A stretch of 64,000 nt of DNA, taken from the NCBI RefSeq assembly GCF_003073045.1, contig NC_037590.1:28732449-28796448 (forward strand), in the 5' to 3' direction. The position numbers were made by a program, and so were the translations under genes. This DNA is from Pomacea canaliculata (lineage: Eukaryota > Mollusca > Gastropoda > Architaenioglossa > Ampullariidae). A model generated the notes under the pieces. It saw only the letters and a program-made list of their open reading frames with translations, ran no database searches and was not told the DNA's origin. Position 1 is the stretch's first letter. Each line of letters opens with the position of its first letter. Below are positions 26,378 through 38,309 of the stretch, piece after piece.

Positions 26378-29300
26378 ATGGCAGCAGATGTTTCCATATC
26401 ACCAAAACGAACCATTGTGGACTTTTTCAAGACATCAGACTTTCAAGAGGGGCCTATCAGTGGCAAAAAAGCAAAAGGCATCTTGGGATTTTGTACCAGC
26501 ACACCAAGAAGCGCCCATAGTATTGGCTCTGCTGCTTCTTCCTGTGAGAAGTCCATGCAAGCAAATACAGCAAACAGTAGCAGAGTCAGTCTTTCTAGTT
26601 ATCACCAAGGTGCAAATGACTCTGAAGACCATACAGAGACAAAAAGCACTCTATGTCAGGAACAACCAGCAATACAGAAATCTTCAAAAGACAGAAGTAA
26701 GCTAAAGAACAGGAAAAGTACAAACCTTCACTCAGTGAACAGTACACAAACTTCATTATCTTCAGAAGCAGCAGAGGCACACAAAGATGACAAAGAATGC
26801 ATAGTTGATGATGTAGCTGAGAAAATGACAAGTAAGCCGCAAGAAATAGACTATGAAGAATTTAAACGGTTAGCTTTATTAAATCAAAAAGAGAAGATTA
26901 CTACAAACAGAAGTGAAAACTGTGAGGTAGCCAAAAGGTGCCTAGCAGAAGAAGTTAAAAATGCTTCATCTTGCAAAGAAAATGCTGATAACGGCAAACA
27001 AGGGACTTCTGCTCCAGAAGAGCATGGTGAGAAGCGCAGCCTAAGGCCAAGGACAAAGAAAAGCTATCAAGAAATGATGGCCTTATCCTCCCCTGTTCTC
27101 TCCCATCAAGCGACTCCAACTTTGCGTCAGCAAGAACGTGATGATAGTGATTTGTCACTACATGGTAAAGATATTTTAGAAATGACTTATGAAGAATATT
27201 TAAAAAGCATAGGTGCATCGTTTGAGACAAATGAAAACAATGCCATCACTGTGTCTGAGACATTGACACAACCAGAAGCTGATGACCGTTCAAGCCCTGT
27301 AATGTGAAAAAGGCATCAACATTGTCTCTTTTAAATTATTTTTCAAAGACACCCAAAATCGTCAAGTCAAACACCAGAGGAAGAGACAAGACAGAGTATG
27401 GTGACAGTGTAGCTGATATACATGGTGAACCATCATCTCTGAAATCAGTTCGAAAAGAGTTGTCCAAGTCTTCAACAGTCAGGCAATCAGGAGCTAAATC
27501 AAAGCAGAAATGCACATCAGGAAGTGAAATAATATTACTTGGGTCAGAAACAATTGATGTTGAAAACTTCAACCACAGCGATTCTGTACAACCAGTTTCA
27601 ACAAAAGAACAAGCAGTAGGAGTGATTGAGAGTAAAACAAGTGATAAGAATAGCTTTGAGTATTCATCACAGGATAATTCAGGAGGCAGAAAAAATGAGG
27701 TTTGATGAAAAAGGCACAAGCTACATTACAATTCAATAAGGATGGGGGCCTCAAAATGATCAAGGCTGAGTGCTTTTCGCTGGCAGCTGATGCTGATTGT
27801 TGTGAGACAGCAAAGCTGATTGACAAAAACAGGAAGAAATCCTTTAGGCAGGATAAAGACACTCCACAGTTTCCAAATGCTGCAAATGAGGAAAAGGGGT
27901 CTGGTGAGAATGAACAAAGTCAAGGAAATGCATTTTCTAAACTAAGGTTAGTGTCTACCACTGGTACATGTTAAAAAGGATCTGCCCTTGCCAAATCTTT
28001 TCAGTATAGAACTTTGAATTTGATACACAGATTGGTACAGAAGTAAATGTATGAAAGGTCATTTATTTCTATGTCATGGTCTGCTTTGAGAGCTGGAGCA
28101 AAACATTTTATAACCAGCTATCCCTAATCATTACTCAGACTTGATAGTATATGCATAGAACACAGTGGTGCTGTTTCTGTTATTAATGGGGTGGATTTAT
28201 GGTTCATGTTGTTACTTGTCCAATGAGGATCTGATGTCATACCTCCTCTTGGGGTTTTTTTTTTTAACTGCTCTTCATTCTTCTATTGTTATTTTACATT
28301 TCATTTCTTTGAAAATATATATACACACACCTGTACAAACATGAGATAATTACAAAATGTCAGTGGGCCACTTATGTAAAGCGTAATTTGATATGCCAGC
28401 ATTTTGTGCACATTGTACATTTAAGTGTACATATGCATATGACGTAAAAGAAGTGGTTGCAGGTAAACTTTTTTTTTTTCCTATTGTTTTCTGTTTTCCT
28501 TCTTTTATTTACAGAGACTGCAGTGGCTTGGAAGGTGATATAAAGGAATTCACTCCTCGATCAAGAAGGGTAAGATTCCTTTTAAAGTATATTTATATTT
28601 ATAAGAAACTTATATTTTTAACATCTGACACATAGCAGGAGATGAAATGTTTAGAAAATTTAGATCAGTATTAATTTGTGCATATATTTTTATCTGCTCT
28701 GTGAAAATGTCAACTGATTTTTGAAGATTTTTTTTTTTAACTTTACCTTTATTTACATTTTAAATAAATTTACCTGTGTATTTTTAGAGGAAATGCTGTA
28801 GGTGAGAGAGTAACCTGTGACTTTTTTTATTTGACATGACCTATTCATACTTAACAGGGCACTTAATTTGTATAAAAGTACTGTGCCAAATTTTTATTAA
28901 ATCTTGTAGGTTTCTGTGTTGTCTACCTTGAACTTGTGATATTAGTCTTTCTGTTTTGAAATATTTAATATATATAATATTAATATATTTAAGTATATAA
29001 AATTCAGAATATTCATGAAACTATTCATTCTTTGTTAAATCCAGGTATTAAGAACAAAAATTTTGCTTGGACCTAGAGACATGGGAAGGAATTCTTTGAT
29101 TGAATTTAAATCATTTTGTTTTGAATAGCATTAAATTAGCTATGAAAGTTTATTTCTTCTCCTTGTATTTTTTAAGTATGTTTGACAACTTGTAATTTCT
29201 GTATTAATTCATTAATGTCTAATGAGTGATTTGCTGTATATTGGCAGGCTAGCACCATGGCACAAGCTAGGGCACAGGAGCTGCTTCAGAGAGCCAGACA

Positions 29301-32300
29301 CCAGAGTAAACAGGTTAAACATACTCAGAATGCGAAGTTACCAAAACAGAAGGTGGAGATCTCAACAACAGATGATGAAAAGAAGCTTTCTGAGAAAAGT
29401 AATGTGACTGATGGCTTAGAAAGAAGACAAAGTGTAGGCTTGCAATCACAAAAGACTCAGGAACACAACTTACACTGCGAAGTGCTATCATGCTCTGATG
29501 AAGAAGTAATGGATTGGTCACCTAGAAGATGTTCAAGGAAACCTAGTGCTCTGAAATCATCATCCAAGAAACCTGTATGTCAAGAGAGTCCAAAGAAAGC
29601 TGGTAATTGCCTTAGTACTAGTCTGCATGCATGCATGCATGCATATGTGTGTTATAAAACTAACGGGAAACTAGATAATTCTGTTCTGCATTTTGTACTT
29701 AATTTATGAAGCAGATATAGCGTGAAACAATATTTACCTTTCAAAAATTAAATGTATACTGTAGTCATGTACTAAAAGTTGCTGCTTTTAATATATTTTA
29801 TTAATATAGCATACTGTTTACTTGTGTACTTGCATACTTATTTGGAGGAATATTTTTTGTAGAGCTAGGGAGGTGTAAACAACAGTTGTAGTGTTGTGGG
29901 TGTGATATTTGTCAAATAAGTGGCTTCTATCATCAAGTCAGAATTGCTACTGTAATGTCCCTTGGCAAATAAATTCTTTATCATACCTGTCTCCCAAAAA
30001 TGGGCAGCAGACAACTACACTCAGTTTTTAACCACTGAAGGGGATAAAAGAAGAATAAGACCTGAAACGATCAACTGGGTGATGCCACTTTAAATTTTTC
30101 TTCTTACAGCTGTTACCAAACTTGCTCCAATATTTTCCAAGAAAAGGAATGTGGAAGCAAGTCTGAAAGAGTTCAGCATGAAGATGCTGAAGTTCAGCGG
30201 AGGCGGCGAGAGTTTCTCATGAGTGGTGTGCCATCAGAGCTTCGTTATCAGACTTCAGCATCCTCCATAGCCAGTGCTGTGGCATCAGAATATGCACCTT
30301 GGCCAGAATTAAGTCATGTACAGCAAAAGACTTCAGCAGCCCTAGTAGATTGCCAGTTAGATGTTTGGCATTTGGTACATCAAAAGGATAAGCTTCAACT
30401 CCAAGCAGAATATTTTGATCTGGATGAGAAGGACATTGACTTTTCGTGGAGTAGGCTACAGTGGCCATCTACCCCCATGCTAAAGCAGAAAAATGTTTCA
30501 TGAAAGTTGGTGAAATTTTTTGTATAGTTTTAGTGAACATATGTGAGTGTCATATGATAAATTGAATGTGAGTGACAGAGAGAGAAGTGCACACTTGGCT
30601 GGGTAGCTGAGAGCTTATATCTTCAACGTAGATATGACCTGTGGAATTGGAAATTATAATTTTGATACCTTTGATGATATTTTATGATTAACATAAAATA
30701 TTTCTGCTGTTCCTGTAACAGAACTGATAAGAGCAAATTAATGAACTTTCAATTTCTTTTTTGTATAGACACCTGCTAACTGGAATTTATCCAACGCTGA
30801 GCAGGAAGAAGCTCTGGTGCAAGAACTGCAACAAACTTACCCCAACACTGCCATAACTTCAATGTTTGATAGGTTCAAAACTCTGTTTGCTGGTGATGGC
30901 AGTAAGCCAAACTGTACAGAAGGTGTGGTGTTCACCTGAGAATGTTATATTGTTTATTTTATTAAACACATTCTTGTATAGTCAGTCTACTGGTTGGCTA
31001 ATAATGATAGTGTAACAGTCTGGAATCTAAAAGTGTTTTGCTTATTTTGGGGTTTTTGGGTGCCTCATCCCCTTTTCTCTCTTTTTCTCACCCTATACAT
31101 CCATGAGAGCAGGGAGGGAAGCTAAACAGATTAAAAGTTTTTAATAATCTGTCTTAGTTATATTTTTCCATCATTTGTAACTCTTATTTTGCCATTCTAA
31201 AATTGCCTTTTGTTAACTGTGTAGTGCTGTTTATTTCTAATTGTTGGATATTAGGCTTTCACTCCCTTCCCCCTTCTCCTTCCCAATACAAATGTAAAAA
31301 TATATCCACAGCTTTTATTTTATGACAGATTCAAAGATAGACGCCATTGGATCAGACATGTCAACAAATAATATATCCAGTGACTCTGATGTTTTGCTAT
31401 TGGAGATGGGCACTGGGGTTGAAGACGGTCATTCTGACAAAGGTGTGTTACAGCTGTTTAAGTTTACAGTATGTTATTTCTAGGCATACACCTTCATCTC
31501 TGGCCACAATCTAGCTAGCAAGTTTCAGACGTTCATTATAACTTTATATTTTCAATGTTTTGCTTGTAACCTAAATATTGTCATGATGAAAAGATATCGG
31601 AGAATAAATTTAAATTATCTTTGGGGGTTTTTCTCCTTTCCTGCTCTTAATGTACTCAAAATCAGTGCTTAAAACTCCTCAGAAATATAATAAAATATTT
31701 TTTTTTTTATTCAGACAATTATAGTCAGCACTGGACAGAAATTTTACAACCTGCTCAAGCAGTCCATTTGATTGGCAACAAGAGCAGCATTCAGCGTCTT
31801 TATGAATGGCTTGAAGAGTGGAAGCAGTTAATACAAAGCGAAGCAGGTAAAAAAATTGTAGTTGTACGGTTTTTGTACCAAAGACTGGGCCTGTTCAAAG
31901 AGGCATCATTTAACCTTATTCTGGAATGCAGTTTAACCTCAGTTTTATCAATAATCCATCCAAGACACTAGGCAAAATCCGAAACCGACAAAAACCAAAG
32001 CAATTATTTCCATGGGAATTACTGTAAATCCAATTCATCTAGACACTCCGAAATACATAACCAAACACATTTTATAAAGAGTAATTAAGGTTTGAAACTG
32101 AAAGCAATAAGAAATTGAAATAAAATGAATATAAAAGACTAATGTAAAGAGCTGCTGGCTCTGGAAACTTTCTTAGGTCCCATGATGGAGCTAAAAGGAA
32201 AGGGTTAACTTGTTAGCAAAGAAAACACCTAACGGACAAGGAGATTTGAGCATGTGATTTTATCTTACGTGTGAAACTGAAAAACGCATTACACCAAATG

Positions 32301-35300
32301 CTGTATATGCAGTAATCACTTACCGTAAGTTTCAGACTATATAAACCATGACTTTTTTCCCCAGCTTTAAACCCTGCGGCTTAAACAGCGATCCGGCTTG
32401 TTTGTGGATTTTTCATATTGTGATTAATTTTTTTATGACCTCATTATTAAAGTGTTAACTGTTCGTTTGTTACAGTGTTAATGGTTCACATTTTAAAATG
32501 AAAGGCACATACAATTGAAGCATTCAGATCAGTTGCTGAAGTACACACCCTCATCGTGCTGAAAACAAGACGAATTGTCTACAACGTAGCTTTCAAGTTG
32601 TATACATTTGTAGCTTATCTGTGACAAAAAAAAATTGTTGAATTCAGTGGGCGCAGCTTATAAATAGTTGCACTCAATAGACCGAAAATTTAAATACATG
32701 TGATTTTAGTATTAGCACTCGCAATCAATTTAAAAAAGCCTGAAAACTGTTGGAAGCAATGGTATTGTTTAGCTCGATGCAGAGGGAGATGCTCACATAA
32801 CAAGAAACAATGCCACACTAAGTAGGAGAACGCGTGGGTCGCTCTGTTTTCTCAAAATTAGTATCAAGTTCACATGGGCACACTGACAAAATCCAAGGCA
32901 AGCAACGAAAACCAAGACAAATTTTTTTTATGGGAAAATATCGACGAATACCAAAATTGATGATGACCGAAGTCAATGAAAACCAAGGTTTTACTGCATA
33001 TGGATTTATGTTGATGCTTAAGCAAAGAATGAGATTTAAAATGTTCTAAATGTTACTATTTTTATCTGTTTTCAGCACATGATGGCAGCAGTGATGGAAC
33101 AGTTCCGATGGTGATGATGAAGCCAGGCAGCTGTGCAATACTGTGTTGATTGTTGGACCACATGGAGTGGGCAAGACAGCTGCTGTTTATGCTTTAGCCC
33201 AGCAGCTCGGCTATAAGGTAGGTAATTTTTCATTTTCCTGGGGAAGCAGACGAAGCTGTGGTGTGTGGACTGAGTCACTGCTGTCACAATATGCCTAGAT
33301 TTATTTTGGCATCATAAATGTATTTGTGCAAAACACACATTATTTTGTAGTGTTAACATATAATTATCTTTCTGTGTACTTTTATATGGGTTTCAGGTAT
33401 TTGAAGTAAATGCATCATCATCTCGACTTGGTAAGCACATCTTAGCTCAAGTTCAAGAGGCGACCCAGTCTCACCAAGTGGCCCAGAAAAAGAATAGAAC
33501 CACTCGGCACCCTCCTCCTCTTCAACTGCTTACCAGTCTCCAAGTCACAGGTTAGCTTTTACCTCCATATAACACTTTCTCTTCGCAAAAGATCTTCCAC
33601 ATTTTCAGTTACTACCCTTTCTTCAGATAAGGAAAGCAGATGGCCAAACCAAGAGGCATGTCAGTTTGATATCCATGTGGTGCCACAAACTTTCTCCAAT
33701 CAACCTAGATGTCAAGAATTCTTAAAAAAAGAAAAATATGGGATGAACTTTACCTTTTACCTTTCTGTGCATCAACAAGTCATTTAAAAGCTTTCTCATT
33801 GCAGAATCTTGCTAAAAGAATCAGTATTTTATAAGCTTTGATGTTCCAGGGGAAGCAAGGAAATTTTTATGAATTTTAAAAGGATATTGGGGGGGGGGTT
33901 GTTTTACGCCGTGCCAGCAACTGAGGCTATATTACGGAAAGCAGCCAGCCCTGTAAACAGATGCCACGTGCAGAGAGAGAACAGCGTGCCCGAGATGAGA
34001 AATGAACTCTGGGCAGCCAACCTTCACTGTATTGGTGACAGGCGTTAACCGTTGGGCCACCGGACCGCTGCATTTAAAAGGATATGGGGCAAGAAGCTTG
34101 AAAAACTGAACTGTTACATTTTGTAAATTATAAAATAATCTGTTACCAAACTCACACCTAATTTTTGAACTATCGACAATCAAGAATTATGAAAACAAAA
34201 AATGAGACAGTTTGCAGCTGATTTGTTTCAATATTATGCATATACAACAGTCAGTGTATATGATAGTGTGGATTGTATGTCAATTCCACCTGTATTGCTG
34301 TCACCATGCTTTGCTTACAAAGACAGCAAACAAATTTGGCTGCTGGTCAGTGTAAGGCATTGTTGCCGGGAATGGATGACAGTGCTCCATTGGTGCAGGA
34401 AATATGATAATGATTGGTTTATTGATTTCAGCACAAACTATTTCAAAGGAAACAAAACTTTCACGCTGTGAAAAAGAAAAGGCTTCCCTAGGTAAATCCT
34501 TTGCTGTGTTTTCCACAAACGGAGCAGAATGTTCTGTCACTCAAAGCAGAAGCGCAAAGACTTCTGCAAGCAGAACTCCACAAAAGCGAAAACGAGATTG
34601 TGCAGGTATGTTCCTAGTTTGGAGTTGTTGAGTATCGCTCTCTAGCGAGGGTCACTGTTGAGTGTACCAAATGTGTGTGTTACTTTGGGAATGAGACAGT
34701 ATTTGGTAAATTTGATTGTTGAATAACAAAGACTAATGTAAAAAGCTGCTGGCTCTGAATAAAACACACCATGGTCATTGTGCTTTATCAGGTTCTCCAA
34801 AAACTACACCGAAAAAGCTACGAGGCGAAAGTGGAAGAGACAAAGCTCCCAAACAGGCCATAGATGTGCAGGTAGAACTACAGGAAGTAAATCTGGCTGG
34901 CTGTCTGAACCTGAGCAACACTTCACTGATTCTGTTTGATGAGGTGCGAACGTAATTATTGATGCTAATTATTCATATGTAGACACCTTTATTTATGGTG
35001 GTAAAGAAATATGCCCTTGATTTTGTTACTTTTTGGCCTGTTGGAATCTCTGATGTACTTATCTTTATATGTCTAGAAAACCACTTCACACCTATTGCTT
35101 TGCAAAAGTCTTTGTGTGTCTGAACTTATTGAGTTTTATGTTTTTTCTAAAGGTGGACATTGTATTTAAAGAAGATAGTGGCTTCCTTCAAACAGTGCAA
35201 CATTTCATCCACACAACCAAGATTCCTATCATCATGACTGCTTCTGATCCTGGCTTCTGCAGACAGATAACAGCCAGATTCGAGCAGCTTACCTTTAAGC

Positions 35301-38300
35301 CCCCTTCACTGGTGTGTCTTTTTGAGCACTCAGAAATATTTGATCTAACTTGCACACTCACATATATAAGCTTTCATCAACATTTTTAGCTTATTGGTAA
35401 CATGCCAAAACTAAATTTCAAAATCATGATTGACTTTGATATGTTGTTTGTGTAACTGGAGACAAATTTTAGCCCTGTCAGCTAATTTATGTCTATCTTT
35501 TATCTGACCAATTCTGGTGCCTAATCAGTTTGTTTCAATGATGGAAAGTGTCTTTTCAGGTTGTATTACATTAAAGAAAGTATGTGATGTGGTAAAAAGC
35601 TCAGCAGGGAAATGACTTGCTCTTAACTTCAGTCATCGTCTCTTGTTGTACAAAAACAAAACAAGAAATATAACCCAACAGTTGCTTGTAGCAAGATTTA
35701 AATCACTTTTTTCCTTACTTTTAGAGAGTGGGGAAGACATTCATTGCAAAGAAAATATTCCTGTTATCCTGCCCGTTTGTCTTTTATAGTCAGCACAACA
35801 GTTTGTTTTTTTTAAACCTAGAATACTATAATTATTTTGTTAAATTAAGTATTACAGTGAATGGGCTGAAAAATGACACGTTTCTGTCCAGATGTGTATG
35901 ACCAGCTACCTGCAGTCAGCATGCCTAGCAGCAGGCATTCGAACTTGTGCCAAAGACATTCAAGCCCTGGCTTCAGCTTGTACAGGAGATGTGCGTCGTG
36001 CTCTCCTCACTCTGCAGTTTTTGGTTCTGTCCAGAGGTGGAACCAGCACCAGAACCCAGTCTGTCTGTACCAAACCCAAATTTAAGGATGAGAAAGACTG
36101 CACAAAAGAAACAGCATCTTTAAAACAAGCAGTCTCTGGACCAGCATCTTTAAAAGATTCACAAGACAGCACTGATGATGATGATTTTGTATGTTTAAGA
36201 CGTGTCAGGAAGACAGTGCATAGAGTACTGGATGAAGAGGAAGGCGATTGCACTGCTGGACTACCCAATGCAACACTTCATACAAAGGCATCATGTGATA
36301 GCATTGGTGCATCCATAGCAGCTTTGGAAGTAGCAGGTGCCAGCACACTGCCGGCAGTTCATCTCAATCTGTGTGAAAGTATGCTGGGCTTGCCTTCGGA
36401 TGTACAATTATTATTTGTGGACCGAATGAAGGTCAGTAATCACGTTTGTCCTGTGTCTGTGTTTTGGAGCTTAAAACAGATCTGTTTGTAACCTATTAAT
36501 ATTTTGCTATTTGTAACAAGATTTCTAAGATATGAAGTGATATCAGATGATGAATATCTATGTGGTTTTCTCTGTTTCGTGGAAAAATGTCCACATCATT
36601 TCTTTGGTTTAGATTATCTTAATCTGCTTTCAGAATGCCTACAGTGAAGAAGCTGTATCAGACCTTGCCAGGCATCACTTAGAGCTGAAAGCGCAACACA
36701 TAGACTTTCTGCAGTTTAGTTTGTTCAGTGTGCTTCCTTTGCCAACAATAAAACTTCCTAGCCAATGGACTCCACAACTGATTCCAGCTAAACAGCCTTT
36801 GAGAAAAAGAATTCGTATGGAGAGTCTTGTTGACAGTGAGGGCTCTGATGGTGAAAGCAACAGCTGTAACACTGTTCTTGTGTCTTCCTGTCATGCTGGT
36901 GATGACCCACTGCTTACACCAGTAACAAGATGTTCAGGAGAAGAAGAAACAAAGGCAGATAGGCATGGCAACTCTCTGTGTTCTCGTGTCCTCAGAAGCT
37001 TTGCTCAGTACTATGATGCTATCTCCATGGCAGACACTATGCACTGCTCACAAAAACAGCAAACAAATTTGGCTGCTGGTGAGCGGTGGGCATTGTTGCC
37101 AGGAATGGATGACAGTGTTCCATCGGTGCAGGCTGATGAGAAGCTTGAAGCTGGGCTGCTCATGCAAGCTGAGATCGAAGTGAGGAGTGCCAGGCAATTG
37201 TTGCAGTCTGTGAAAGAAGATGTTGCTGAATGGGAAAAAACAAGTGATAGTGACAATCTTCCTGAGCGCTGTTACCTCCCACTGTCTGGAAATTTGGGAT
37301 TCCACGAGACAATAGTGCAATATAAAGATAAACATTTTTGGTATGGTTTTACTAAACTTGAACTGAGCATTAAAAACCTCTTCTTTCTTTCAATCTCCTG
37401 TACTTTTCCTCTTCCTCCTTTTCTTTGAGAATTGCATTGGCCTGTAGTTATAACAGCTCACTGTCATCTGCCGTGGTGCTTTTGTTTTTCTAAATACCAA
37501 CTATGCAGGATGTATTTATGTACTAAGAAAGTGTGGAATGGCTGCCTCAGTAAGTCTGAATCCTCTCTTGTTGTAATCTCCATTTTCTAACCTTTAAAAT
37601 AATACCTTGTGACTGAAAGTTTATAAAATCATTTGAAAATGTTGCCGAGATTTATTAGTCAACATGAAATTTACAACTCTAAGTTATTGGTTGTGCATTA
37701 TGTTTAGTCCCTTCAGCTCTACAGCTTTGTGATGGGGGTTTAGTGGGTGTTTGAATGGTATTGGCCTCAGTTGAAGGGTGTCTAGCTGGTTTTGTTTCAC
37801 TCAGTTATCTTGGGTATTGGTTCTGTCTCATTTAGGGGCATCACATGGTTATTTTACGGGCCAAATTTAAGAATAATATAGGTAACAAATTGCTTTTTTT
37901 TTTTTTTTCTGTTTTACTTTGTTTCAGTGTGCCAGAGCCATACAAAACTGCATTTCACAGTGTTGTGAGTAACTTGCCCTTAACTAGCTTCCACTGCTTG
38001 AGCTCCATCAGTCTGGATTACCTGCCCATGCTTCGCACAATTGGCCAGGCAGAGCATTGCCGTCAGATTGCCAAGGCTAAGCGCAGGTCAGTTTTTATCT
38101 CCCATTTTGAAAGTCAGTGCTTTCGTTTCCTCCTTTGTCTGAATACATTTTAAGCTCATGTTTTCTTTATGTTGCACCTTAAAAAAATACTTACATTTTT
38201 CTTTTGCAGATTTCATCATTACTTCGACAATATTGGTCTGTGCCTCTGTACATCTACTTTAAATGTCCTGAACCAAGGATTTCCATCAGACTGCAATCTG

Positions 38301-38309
38301 ACTGATTGA
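26378..38309 (+). CDS. ATAD5: ATAD5 / Elg1: PCNA-unloading RFC-like clamp ATPase (16 exons, frame breaks)
   Basis: Large subunit of the alternative RFC complex that removes PCNA from nuclear DNA after replication. Exons: 26360-27946 (ATG 26378), 28515-28569, 29248-29602, 30110-about 30505, 30769-30922, 31329-31442, 31715-31846, 33076-33217, 33397-33550, 34432-34605, 34792-34943, 35153-35311, 35892-36431, 36634-37340, 37928-38086, 38210-38309 (TGA). The disordered N-terminus has PIP-like motifs (KRTIVDFF near residue 10; LLNYFSK after the first break) and YEEYLKS. Then follow the family motif WTEILQPAQAVHLIGN, Walker A GPHGVGKT, Walker B LILFDEVD, sensor-like TASDP, GDVRRAL, and a C-terminus with YLPMLRTIG and RRFHHYF. 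About 1,690 codons; the human protein has about 1,840. The frame shifts by -1 near 27300, 27700, 30145-30160 and 33095-33112, and perhaps 30490. Identity is certain; integrity is not. Confidence 0.95.
27299..27312 (+). other. Frame break 1 in ATAD5: 14-nt GT...AG segment
   Basis: The upstream frame ends ...DRSSPVM at TGA 27305-27307. The next frame, one base back, resumes as KKASTLSLLNYF, which carries a PIP-like motif and is therefore coding. Removing the 14 nt GTAATGTGAAAAAG would restore the frame exactly between codons. So would one extra base, for example C in the CCC run at 27295-27297. Fourteen nt is too short for known animal introns, so an indel is likelier. Confidence 0.7.
27700..27713 (+). 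other. Frame break 2 in ATAD5: second 14-nt GT...AG segment
   Basis: The second frame ends ...GGRKNEV at TGA 27703-27705, and translation resumes one base back as MKKAQATLQFNKDG. Removing GTTTGATGAAAAAG (14 nt) restores frame at a codon boundary, as at 27299. One extra T in the TTT run at 27701-27703 also restores it. Both breaks end in TGAAAAAG followed by GCA. Confidence 0.7.
32135..32163 (+). repeat. 29-bp direct repeat in ATAD5 introns, copy 1
   Basis: The block AAGACTAATGTAAAGAGCTG continuing to GGCTCTG matches 34729-34757 in 28 of 29 positions, in the same orientation and in another intron of the same gene. It may be the remnant of a repeat family. No TSD is visible. Confidence 0.6.
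32321..32697 (+). mobile_element. 375-bp TIR element (MITE), copy 1, in ATAD5 intron
   Basis: The element starts TACCGTAAGTTTCAGACTATA and ends GACCGAAAATTTAAATA, forming imperfect terminal inverted repeats. Inside are CCCTGCGGCTTAAAC, GATCAGTTGCTGAAGTACAC, ACCCTCATCGTGCTGAAAA and GGGCGCAGCTTATAAATAG. The same order of blocks appears reverse-complemented at 57810-58184. It has no open frame. Superfamily is undetermined. It occupies the 1.2-kb intron between the exons ending at 31846 and starting at 33076. Confidence 0.75.
33888..34072 (-). mobile_element. tRNA-derived SINE, copy 1, with 13-bp TSD
   Basis: On the minus strand the head reads as a Pol III type 2 promoter: A box TGGCCCAACGG (34049-34059) matches the consensus fully, and the B box region GTTCATTTC (33999-34007) has one mismatch. 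A tRNA-unrelated body follows and the tail is C-rich. Identical 13-bp duplications TTTAAAAGGATAT flank it at 33875-33887 and 34073-34085. It is inserted in an ATAD5 intron. The other copies are at about 41925-42094 and 45480-45649. Confidence 0.85.
34317..34399 (+). repeat. Intronic copy of an ATAD5 exon segment (83 bp)
   Basis: This stretch, 33 bp upstream of the exon at 34432, matches 37050-37132 inside the exon 36634-37340 of the same gene, at about 89% (roughly 9 mismatches in 83). Shared blocks include AACAAATTTGGCTGCTGGT and GGAATGGATGACAGTG. Similarity continues weakly upstream (FQYYA here, AQYYD in the exon). It is a diverged internal duplication and not an assembly echo. Confidence 0.8.
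34729..34757 (+). repeat. 29-bp direct repeat in ATAD5 introns, copy 2
   Basis: It matches 32135-32163 with one difference, lies in the short intron before the exon at 34792, and is in the same orientation as copy 1. Confidence 0.6.

Noticed and set aside
27299..27713. Programmed -1 ribosomal frameshifting at the AAAAAG runs of ATAD5
   Set aside because: In both cases the stop codon of the incoming frame precedes the A run, so ribosomes would terminate before reaching it. There is no X XXY YYZ heptamer in the right register.
26955..27862. Minus-strand open frames opposite the first ATAD5 exon
   Set aside because: The plus-strand reading carries family motifs. The antisense frames are shadows of a long stop-poor exon.
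33888..34072. Functional tRNA gene
   Set aside because: A and B boxes are present, but there is no cloverleaf or proper anticodon arm. The element has TSDs and two further copies with the same tRNA-unrelated body, so it is a SINE.
35892..36491. Treating 35892-36491 as a separate gene starting MCMTSYLQSA
   Set aside because: It starts directly at a splice acceptor and continues the ATAD5 AAA+ lid region, with a donor at 36432, so it is an internal exon.
26378..38309. ATAD5 as a processed or decayed pseudogene
   Set aside because: Introns with good splice sites are retained. Conserved motifs survive on both sides of each break, there are no in-frame nonsense substitutions apart from the breaks, and SEC24 and FUT show similar small indels.
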